From the NCBI RefSeq assembly GCF_004000905.1, contig NZ_BIMD01000010.1, forward strand, positions 1-64,000: DNA of 64,000 nucleotides, given 5' to 3'. The stretch comes from Paenibacillus humicus NBRC 102415 (GTDB lineage Bacteria; Bacillota; Bacilli; Paenibacillales; Paenibacillaceae). The position numbers and the translations under genes are program-made. The notes under the pieces were generated by a model, which had not been told where the DNA came from, did no database searches, and worked only from the letters and a program-made list of their open reading frames with translations. This document shows positions 16,764 to 23,910 of the stretch, piece after piece (positions within the stretch are counted from its first letter, which is position 1; every line of letters starts with the position of its first letter).

Positions 16764-16835
16764 TCAGAGTCGGCTTGCTCCGTCAGGGACCGGCGTCGGG
16801 ACAATCAGCTTGTAAGTCGCGTATGCAGTCGTCAT
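16764..16835 (-). CDS. Putative 23-aa regulatory leader peptide
   Basis: ATG 16835 is preceded by GAGGAGG at about ten bases and lies ~38 nt after a predicted transcription start. It encodes MTTAYATYKLIVPTPVPDGA followed by SRL and TGA. The downstream hairpins and terminators indicate an attenuation device in which ribosome stalling on the leader controls read-through into the GTPase gene. Prolines in the second half (P-T-P-V-P) are a plausible stall region. I do not recognise the peptide. The translated frame is too good to be accidental, but function is inferred. Confidence 0.65.
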   Translation of the reverse strand: MTTAYATYKLIVPTPVPDGASRL

Positions 16836-16872
16836 TTGACATCGGCCTCCTCTGTTGAAAATAAGTGGCTTT

Positions 16873-16902
16873 AGCATAGCCTTTTTGGGTCATTTTTATC
16901 AA
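16873..16902 (-). promoter_or_regulatory. Promoter for the leader peptide / rsgA-like gene
   Basis: Minus strand TTGATA (16897-16902), 18-bp spacer, TATGCT (16873-16878). The remaining 16903-17190 region up to the serine hydrolase contains nothing else that I can identify. Confidence 0.65.
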
Positions 16903-17190
16903 GGGGGAGAACAAGTAAAGGCGAATTGTACCTGCAGCCCGACTAAAGCTCGCGCGGCGTCAGCCGTTGTATGGCGGACAGAGGCATTCGGAGAGCCGAT
17001 CCGCTCAGTTCCAGCCGACCCTCCTTGGAACGGATTGCCGCATTCCATTCTCTACCTGTTTTCTACCCGCCATTGTGGCCGGAACCCGGTTAGAATGAAG
17101 CCAATACGGAAGGGCGTGAATCCATTGGTATGACTCATTGATTTTCCTGACTCTCTATAAAAAACAAAATAATTAATGGGAGGAATCATC

Positions 17191-18531
17191 ATGAGTCGAC
17201 ATGATCGCGCCATGGAGCGCCTGGACGCCTTGCTGGCCGGCTTCGCGGCGCAGGAGCCGCTGCCCGGACTTGCGGTGGGCATCGTTGCCCCAGATGGAGT
17301 TTTTGCCCGCGGATACGGAATCCGCGACGCCGGGACGGGCGAGCCCGTGGACGAGCACACTCTTTTTCACCTGGCATCGGTATCCAAGCCTCTGGTAGCT
17401 ACGGCCGTCATGCAGCTGGCGGAGCAAGGCCGACTGAATCTGGACGCTCCTGCGAGCGACTGCGTCCCTTACTTCAAGCTCGCCGACGGCCGGGAACGCG
17501 AGGTGACGATCCGCGACCTGCTCAGCCATACTTCCGGCATGCCCGACGAGGAGGACTTCCAGTGGGACTCGCCGGAGGATGACGAGGGCAGTCTGGAGCG
17601 GTATGTACGCGCCCTCGCCGCACGCAGCCTGGACCGGAATCCCGGCGAGGAGCATGCCTACAGCAATATCGGTTTCGAGCTGCTGGGAGACGTCATCGCC
17701 AAGGTCAGCGGAATGTCCTTCGAGGCGTACATGCGGGAGCATGTGCTGCGGCCTGCCGGGATGGAAGAGAGCACCTTCCTGTTGGCGGAGGTGCCGGCGT
17801 CACAGCTGGCGGCCCCGCATATTCTCGGAGCTCCCGAAGGACGCTACGGACCGCAGAAAAGCCTCGTTTTTCCTTATCACCGGGCGCATGGACCGAGCTC
17901 GACGTTGTATATGAACGCGGTAGACAGCTGCCGGCTCATGCTGGCTTACTTGAAGCCGGAGCAGGCGGCAGAGGGGAAGGGGCTGCTTGAGGAAGGCAGC
18001 CAAGGGGAGATGTGGAGCACCCGGGTCGGCCTGGGCTATGGAGATTGGCTGGATGGAATCGCCCTCGGCTGGTTCACGGGCGCTTACCAAGGACGCAGAG
18101 CTGTATCCCATACCGGGCAAGATACCGGCTTCCGCAGTTATTTGGTGCTCTTGCCGGAGGCAGGCTTAGGCGTTACCCTCATGATGAACGACGACTATGT
18201 CGGTCTCAAGGTGCTGATGAAAGGCATTCTGGACCTGCTGCTCGGGGAAGGAACTGGCGAAGTCCAGCGCAATCTGGCCCATTATTTGACCGGCATCGCC
18301 TTGTCCGGCGGGATCGATGCGGCTTGGGACGAGTACCGGCAGATCCTCCATGACGGAGTGGAGCGGTATGCCGTCTCGGCCGACGATTTCAGCTATATCG
18401 CCTATCCGCTGGAGGAGAACGGGTATGCCGGCGAAGCGCTGCAGGTTCTGGAGCTCGGGCTCCGCCTGTTCCCGGAGTCGGAGCATCTGCGCGAGAGGCT
18501 TCGTGATTCCGTGCAGAAGATGAACCCTTAA
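17191..18531 (+). CDS. Serine hydrolase, class C beta-lactamase/penicillin-binding-like
   Basis: 446 residues with the three active-site motifs of the family: S-x-x-K in HLASVSKPL (S63, K66), Y-x-N in HAYSNIGFELLG, and H-T-G in SHTGQDTGFRSY. The C-terminal ~100 residues form a helical tail with TPR-like features. There is no signal peptide, so it is likely cytoplasmic, and an esterase or peptidase role is more plausible than beta-lactam resistance. ATG 17191 follows GGGAGGAATCATC; an ATG 15 bases upstream is less well placed. Monocistronic with its own terminator. Confidence 0.88.
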   Translation: MSRHDRAMERLDALLAGFAAQEPLPGLAVGIVAPDGVFARGYGIRDAGTGEPVDEHTLFHLASVSKPLVATAVMQLAEQGRLNLDAPASDCVPYFKLADGREREVTIRDLLSHTSGMPDEEDFQWDSPEDDEGSLERYVRALAARSLDRNPGEEHAYSNIGFELLGDVIAKVSGMSFEAYMREHVLRPAGMEESTFLLAEVPASQLAAPHILGAPEGRYGPQKSLVFPYHRAHGPSSTLYMNAVDSCRLMLAYLKPEQAAEGKGLLEEGSQGEMWSTRVGLGYGDWLDGIALGWFTGAYQGRRAVSHTGQDTGFRSYLVLLPEAGLGVTLMMNDDYVGLKVLMKGILDLLLGEGTGEVQRNLAHYLTGIALSGGIDAAWDEYRQILHDGVERYAVSADDFSYIAYPLEENGYAGEALQVLELGLRLFPESEHLRERLRDSVQKMNP

Positions 18532-18543
18532 GCTCCGAACATT

Positions 18544-18570
18544 GAGGCCGCCTTTTCCTGGCGGTCTTTT
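18544..18570 (+). terminator. Terminator of the serine hydrolase gene
   Basis: GGCCGCC/GGCGGTC stem with one G-U pair, 7-nt loop, then TTTT. Moderate strength. Confidence 0.65.
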
Positions 18571-18707
18571 CGTTATCCATATCGGGTTGATGTCGCCCGC
18601 ATCGGTTCTTCTCTCTTGTTAGGGAACGGGTACCGGCTATGCCATTGGGCCGGCGGCGGGAGAGTGATGGGGTCGAATGGGCCAAACGAAGCGGGCGGCG
18701 ACGGGAG

Positions 18708-18866
18708 CGCTGATCAGAGAGGAGATCAGACAGCTTAGACAGCAGATCGGAGCCGTGATTAGACAGCAGACCGGGCAGCAGAACGAAAAGCGGGTCGGAA
18801 CACTGATCAGACAGCAGACCGGACAGCAGATCGGAGCCATGATTAGACAGCGGATCGGAGCAGCAA
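18708..18866. repeat. Degenerate tandem repeat rich in CAGACAGCAGATCGGAG
   Basis: Roughly six imperfect copies built from ATTAGACAGCAGA and CGGGCAGCAGATCGGAGC blocks. The + strand frame gives Gln/Arg-rich repeats (IRQQTGQQIGA) and the - strand Cys/Pro/Ile-rich ones; neither looks like a gene. It ends 12 bp before the third 180-bp element. Confidence 0.8.
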
Positions 18867-18877
18867 TTACGGGCATA

Positions 18878-19057
18878 TCGGACATAGGATCCGTTATTCG
18901 GGGAAAATTCGCATTTGGACATCTGTATCGGACATACGATCCCTTATTTCTCCGATTCCTACTGCAATGGCAATATAAAATCAGGAATAGCGGATTGTAT
19001 GTCCGATAAAAATTGAAACGGGATCAAAATCAGCGGAATAGCGGATCGTATGTCCGA
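18878..19057. repeat. 180-bp quasi-palindromic element, copy C
   Basis: Forward boxes start at 18878 and 18928; reverse boxes end at 19006 and 19057. Spacing 50, 79 and 51 bp as in the other two copies. It sits between the serine hydrolase and GH3 genes, 17 kb from the other copies. The following 19058-19316 stretch has no gene I can support. Confidence 0.85.
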
Positions 19058-19316
19058 TAGCAGATAAAGGGATGGTTAGGATACGTTCGCATGATCCATA
19101 AAACCCGATACCGTCTGCCGGGTTGCTGTCCATCGAGAAGCTGGCAGAGGAGCAAAGGGCGCAGATTGGCGAAAGCTTTCATCTCTAAATCAAGCATGAA
19201 AACGCCATCAATTTGCGGGGTACCGGCAGCGTCTGTTCCCCCTTATGCTAGTCTCAGTCCTCTTTTGTCCGGGAAGGGCAGAGAGAAATCGAGACGAGAC
19301 AAAGGAGCTGCCGACC

Positions 19317-22268
19317 ATGAGCACCGGAACGTACGCGTACCCCTTTCTTAACCCCGGCCTGCCGCTGAAGGAGCGGGCCGAGAACCTCGTAGCCCTGCTG
19401 ACGCTGGAGGAGAAGATCTCGCTGATGAGCCAGTATCAGGAAGAGATTCCGCGCCTCGGCATCGCCAAATACAAGCATGGAACCGAGGGGGCGCACGGAA
19501 TCGCCTGGCTCGGGGAAGCGACGGTGTTCCCGCAGCCGATCGGGCTTGCCGCCACTTGGAATGACGGGCTCATGAAAGAGATCGGAGAGGTTATTTCCGA
19601 GGAGGCGAGAGTGTATTACGGCCGCGATCCGGAGCGCAACGGCCTGACGATCTGGGCTCCCACGGTCGATATGGAGCGGGATCCGCGCTGGGGACGCACG
19701 GAGGAAGCCTACGGAGAGGATCCTTATTTGACGGGCAAGCTGACCGCGGCGCTGGTGCGGGGCATGCAGGGAGACGATCCGTTCTACCTGCGGGCGGCGG
19801 CGACGCTGAAGCATTTCTATGCCAACAACAATGAGAAGGGGCGCGGCTTCTTCTCGGCGAGCATCGATCCCCGGGGCAAGCGGGAGTATTACCTCAAGGC
19901 ATTCGAGCCGGCGTTCCGCGAGGGCGGTGCGGTATCCATGATGACGGCTTATAATAGCGTGAACGGAATACCGTGCAATCTGCTCGAGGACGTGAACGGC
20001 ATCGTCCGGGACGAGTGGGGCATGGACGGCTTTGTCGTCAGCGATGCGGGAGATGTGCTCGGCACCGTGAACGACCACGGCTTCCTGCCTTCGTATGCCG
20101 AGGCGGTGGCGCAGTCCATCCGTAGCGGCATCGACAGCATCACCGATGACTCCGAGACGGTGCACCGGGCGGTGCGCGACGCGCTGGAGCGGGGGCTGCT
20201 GGAGGAGTGCGACCTCGATCGCGCGCTCGTCCATACGTTCTCGGTGCGGATTCGGCTGGGCGAATGGGATGCTGAAAATCCGTATGCGGACGTGCCGGAA
20301 TCGAGGCTGTGCGCCCCGGAGCACGCGGCGCTGGCGCGACGCGCGGCCAGCGAGTCGGTCGTGCTGCTGCGCAACGAGGCTCCGGGCGGGACCCCGGAAT
20401 CGCTGCGCAACGAGGCTTCGAGCAGGACTCCCTTGCTGCCGCTTCCGGCGAAGGGGTCCATCGCGGTCATCGGGCCGCTGGCGGACGAGGCTTTCGTGGA
20501 TTGGTACAGCGGTACTCCGCCTTACCGGGTAACACCGCTCGCGGGCATCCGGGACCGGCTGGGCTCCGATGGGGAGGCGGTGTTCCATACGGGCTGCGAC
20601 ATCGTCCGGCTGCGCAGCCTGTCGAGCGGCCTATATGTCGGCCAAGCCCGGATATTGGCGGCTGACGAAGAGAACAGCGAGTCGGCCGAACGCTTTGAGC
20701 TGACGGATTGGGGATACGGCAATATCACCCTCCGCGCCCTTTCCAGCAGCCTCCTCGTCACGGAAGGCGAGGAAGGGCTGGAGTCCGCAGCGCAGGAAGC
20801 CCGCGGCTGGTTCGTGAAGGAGGTATTTTCCATCCTTGAGGGGGAGGAAGGCGTTCTGCTGCTGACCTGGAACGGCACCCCGGTCGGCATGACTCCTGAA
20901 GGCAGGCTGATGCCCGTCTCGCAAGAGGGCCCAGAGGCATTCGACGCTGCCGACGCCGCCAATCCCGGTGCCGCCGAGGAGGCGGCAAGGGCCGAGCGCA
21001 TGAGGCTGCGGCAGAAGCCGTCCGACTCGGAGCGGTTCGCGATCGAGATTGTCAGCCGCGGTCTGGAGACGGCGGCAGCGGCAGCGGCGTCTGCATCGGC
21101 TGCCGTCGTCGTCGTCGGCAACCAGCCGTTCATCGGAGGCAAGGAGGACGCCGATCGTCCCGGCCTGGCGCTGGCGGAGTCCCAGCAAGCTCTTATCCGG
21201 GCGGTCGCGGCCGCCAATCCGCGGACGGCCGTCGTGCTCGTGAGCAGCTATCCGTTCGCGCTGCAAGGGACGGAGGAAGCCGTTCCTTCCCTTCTTCAGG
21301 TGTGCCATGCGGGACAGGAGCTCGGAAGCGCGGTGGCGGGAGCGCTGTTCGGGGATTACAGTCCGGCGGGCCGCCTGCCGATGACCTGGTACCTCTCGGA
21401 GGAAGGTCTGCCGTCGCTGTTCGACTACGATGTGATCCGGCAAGGCCGCACGTATCAATATTGGCCGGGCGAGGTGCTGTATCCGTTCGGGCACGGACTG
21501 TCCTATTCCGAGTTCCGCTACGGCGAGCTGACCGCCGACCGCGAAGCCGTCGCGGCCGGAGAGAGCGTTATCGTCTCGCTTGAGGTCGCCAACGCAGGCC
21601 AAACGGCAGCGGACGAGGTCGTTCAGCTGTATGTCCGGGTAGAAGGCTCCCGCGTCAAGCGGCCGCTTCGCAAGCTGGCCGGATTCAAGCGGGTGACGCT
21701 GCAGCCGGGAGAGACGGCGACGGTTCCGTTCGAGCTCGACAGCCGGGAGCTGGAGGTGTGGGATGTGACCCGCAGCCGCTTCTCGCTGGAGCGCGGCAGC
21801 TGCACGCTGATGGCAGGAGCGAGCTCGGCGGATATCCGCTGCACGGCGGAGCTGGAGATCGCAGGGGAGGAGATTCCGCCTCGCTGCCTGGAGACCTGGA
21901 TTCCGGCCGTCAGCTACGATGATTGCGGCTCGATCCGCATCGATGCGTGCACGGACGGCGGGGACAGCGCGGCTCCTGCCGGCGGAAGCGGCTGGCTGCT
22001 GTACCGCGACTGCCTGCTGCCGGAAGGCGGAGCGGGTTTCGAGGCGTATGCCGCCGGCGCGGAAGCGGGCATGATCGAGCTGCGGCTGGACGGCCCGGAA
22101 GGGCTGCTCGTCGGCTTCTACCCGGTGCCGCGCACCGGAGGCCCGCAGGCCTGGACTCGCCTCACAGGGAAAGTGGAGCTGCCGGCGCTGCCGGAGCGAA
22201 TGATCAGCAGGCCGCTTGCCATCGTGCTGCGCGGCGATGTCCGCTTATCGCGATTCCGGCTTCAATAA
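19317..22268 (+). CDS. GH3 beta-glycosidase with inserted beta-trefoil-like segment
   Basis: 983 residues. The (beta/alpha)8 domain carries the nucleophile D243 in MDGFVVSDAGDV; the second alpha/beta domain includes AVVVVGNQPFIGGKEDADRP; a fibronectin-III-like domain (VVQLYVRVEGSRVKRPLRKL) follows, then an extra C-terminal beta domain of about 130 residues. Residues about 430-560 (VRLRSLSSGLYVGQARI onward) look like a fascin-type beta-trefoil inserted in the second domain. There is no signal peptide, so it is likely intracellular, acting on beta-glucosides or xylo-oligosaccharides; which one cannot be told. ATG 19317 follows AAAGGAGCTGCCGACC. A small in-frame duplication (LRNEAPGGTPESLRNEASS) lies near residues 355-370. 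Confidence 0.9.
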   Translation: MSTGTYAYPFLNPGLPLKERAENLVALLTLEEKISLMSQYQEEIPRLGIAKYKHGTEGAHGIAWLGEATVFPQPIGLAATWNDGLMKEIGEVISEEARVYYGRDPERNGLTIWAPTVDMERDPRWGRTEEAYGEDPYLTGKLTAALVRGMQGDDPFYLRAAATLKHFYANNNEKGRGFFSASIDPRGKREYYLKAFEPAFREGGAVSMMTAYNSVNGIPCNLLEDVNGIVRDEWGMDGFVVSDAGDVLGTVNDHGFLPSYAEAVAQSIRSGIDSITDDSETVHRAVRDALERGLLEECDLDRALVHTFSVRIRLGEWDAENPYADVPESRLCAPEHAALARRAASESVVLLRNEAPGGTPESLRNEASSRTPLLPLPAKGSIAVIGPLADEAFVDWYSGTPPYRVTPLAGIRDRLGSDGEAVFHTGCDIVRLRSLSSGLYVGQARILAADEENSESAERFELTDWGYGNITLRALSSSLLVTEGEEGLESAAQEARGWFVKEVFSILEGEEGVLLLTWNGTPVGMTPEGRLMPVSQEGPEAFDAADAANPGAAEEAARAERMRLRQKPSDSERFAIEIVSRGLETAAAAAASASAAVVVVGNQPFIGGKEDADRPGLALAESQQALIRAVAAANPRTAVVLVSSYPFALQGTEEAVPSLLQVCHAGQELGSAVAGALFGDYSPAGRLPMTWYLSEEGLPSLFDYDVIRQGRTYQYWPGEVLYPFGHGLSYSEFRYGELTADREAVAAGESVIVSLEVANAGQTAADEVVQLYVRVEGSRVKRPLRKLAGFKRVTLQPGETATVPFELDSRELEVWDVTRSRFSLERGSCTLMAGASSADIRCTAELEIAGEEIPPRCLETWIPAVSYDDCGSIRIDACTDGGDSAAPAGGSGWLLYRDCLLPEGGAGFEAYAAGAEAGMIELRLDGPEGLLVGFYPVPRTGGPQAWTRLTGKVELPALPERMISRPLAIVLRGDVRLSRFRLQ

Positions 22269-22293
22269 AGCTTGCCAAAAGGCTTGGAAAATA

Positions 22294-22337
22294 AGGGCTG
22301 TACCCGGGAAAGGCGCGACGCTCCGGATACAGCCCCT
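22294..22337. terminator. Terminator after the GH3 gene
   Basis: AGGGGCTGTATCCGG-type arms (GGGCTGTA...CCGG / CCGG..TACAGCCC) enclose a short loop. Imperfect but long stem; no strong T-run on either strand. Confidence 0.55.
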
Positions 22338-22434
22338 ATTTGGTTTGCCGTCACGCCGCAATTGGAAAAAAAAGCCGCCTGCCAGCGGGAGGGCTGACAA
22401 GCGGCGTCCTGCCCCTTGCGTCGGAACAGGCAGC

Positions 22435-22725
22435 CTACGGATTTTTGCGGATGCGCGAGTCGAGCACGAACGTGCCGAAAGGGATGAAGGCGGCTGCGAC
22501 GGCGCCGGCCACGCGCGCCAGCTTCCAGCGGGCGACGATGACGGCATGCAGAAGGGCGAACATATACAGGACGAACAGGGCTCCGTGCGCGCCTCCTACG
22601 ATCGTGACTCCCGCATGCCAGTCTCCCCAATATTTCAGAGGCATGGCGATGAAGAGCAGGATCAGAAAGGACGAGCCTTCGAGCAGGCTGATGAGACGGA
22701 AGCGGCCGACGGCATTGGTAAGCAT
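22435..22725 (-). CDS. DUF3817-type small membrane protein (96 aa)
   Basis: Start at ATG 22725 behind TAGGAGGCTCTCT; the ATG ten codons upstream has no ribosome binding site. Three transmembrane helices, with the characteristic pattern RLISLLEGSSFLILLFIAMP, then YWGDWHAGVTIVGGAHGALF. This recalls the DUF3817/YdzA family of unknown function. Monocistronic and convergent with the GH3 gene. Confidence 0.75.
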   Translation of the reverse strand: MLTNAVGRFRLISLLEGSSFLILLFIAMPLKYWGDWHAGVTIVGGAHGALFVLYMFALLHAVIVARWKLARVAGAVAAAFIPFGTFVLDSRIRKNP

Positions 22726-22853
22726 AGAGAGCCTCCTAGACGGTTTCTTGGACATAAGGCGTCCCTAGGTAACACGCTCGGAGGGGGGCGCGGTTTCGCT
22801 CTAATCGGCAGCAAATGTGACAACTGTGGGTCGGAAGGCATCGCCAGCGCGGC

Positions 22854-23768
22854 TTACCGCTCCGGTTCCCGCCGGCGGCGGAAATCCGATGGCGAGCTTT
22901 TCATAACCGCTTGGAAGCTGCGGATGAAGTAGCTGACGTTGTCGAAGCCGGTCTCCAGCGCGATGTCGGCGATCCGGCGGTCCGTCTCCCGCAGCAGCAG
23001 CGCGGCCTGCCTGATCCGGTACGCCTTGATGTACCCGATCGGGGTCTGGCCGGTCATACCGCGAAAAAAGCGGATGAACTGCCCTTCGCTGAGCGGGATG
23101 AGGGCGGCAAGCTCCGCGATTCGGATCGGCTGGCCGCAATGGACCCGGATATGCTCGATGACCCGCTTGAGCCGCTCGACCTTGAGCGCGTCGCCTTCGG
23201 GGGAGCGGGCCGCTTCGTGATGGATCCGCCGGTCCGCCGCTTCCCCGCCCGCATGCAGGACGGCCAGCATCATCAGCAGCCGGCCCTTCACCTCGGCCTC
23301 GTATCCGGGCTTCTGCTCCCGGCAAGCCCTGCGGATGGCCGCGAGCTCCTTCAGCAGGCTGCTTCCGAGCCCGGCATCGGGCATCGCGCGGCGGGGGAAC
23401 GTCGCGGAGCGGTCCCGCAGCGGCTGGATCAGCTTCTCTTCTACAGCATCGTAGACGGCTCCGGACAGCAGCGCGGGATCGAATACGAGCGCATAGAAGC
23501 TGCATCCATGGGAACCGCTGGCATGCCCGGCATGCAGCTCACCGGCGTCCACAAACGCAGCCTCGCCGGCCTGGAGCACGAGCGTGTCCACCCCGACCTG
23601 GAACCGCACCTCGCCCTCCGCCACATAGAACCATTCCATCTCGTTGTGCCAGTGCGCGTCGACGACATGCTCGCCGGGACCGTACCGGTATTCATAGCTT
23701 CCGAACAGCCTCCCGGCTCCGTTCCGGACGTTCTCTTCCTTGAATAAGCTCCGGTCGAGCTCTTCCAT
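22854..23768 (-). CDS. AraC-family transcriptional regulator (304 aa)
   Basis: N-terminal cupin-like sensor (HWHNEMEWFYVAEGEVRF, then LQAGEAAFVDAGELHAGH) and C-terminal double helix-turn-helix (IRIAELAALIPLSEGQFIRFF ... RIADIALETGFDNVSYFIRSF). ATG 23768 follows AAAGGAGCGGGGAAC. It is divergent from the GH31 gene across 140 bp, so it probably regulates that gene in response to a sugar ligand. The cupin sensor fits sugar-binding AraC subtypes. Confidence 0.9.
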   Translation of the reverse strand: MEELDRSLFKEENVRNGAGRLFGSYEYRYGPGEHVVDAHWHNEMEWFYVAEGEVRFQVGVDTLVLQAGEAAFVDAGELHAGHASGSHGCSFYALVFDPALLSGAVYDAVEEKLIQPLRDRSATFPRRAMPDAGLGSSLLKELAAIRRACREQKPGYEAEVKGRLLMMLAVLHAGGEAADRRIHHEAARSPEGDALKVERLKRVIEHIRVHCGQPIRIAELAALIPLSEGQFIRFFRGMTGQTPIGYIKAYRIRQAALLLRETDRRIADIALETGFDNVSYFIRSFQAVMKSSPSDFRRRREPER

Positions 23769-23869
23769 GTTCCCCGCTCCTTTGAAGGGTATGGGCAAGA
23801 CATCAGAATTGTGCAATAAAACGCGCGATTATATGCAAGATTCATCCTGATTGCCGCCGTATACTGTTA

Positions 23870-23883
23870 TTATAACGCTTACA
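23870..23883. promoter_or_regulatory. cre-like site upstream of GH31 gene
   Basis: TTATAACGCTTACA matches the cre consensus at 12 of 14 positions and lies 28 bp before the GTG start. Tentative. Confidence 0.4.
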
Positions 23884-23910
23884 ATTCACGGGATAAAGGA
23901 TGGATGCGAA

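Noticed and set aside
18677-19009. Gln/Arg-rich repeat protein on + and Cys-rich on -
   Set aside because: Both are translations of the tandem array and of the 180-bp element, with no coding signals.
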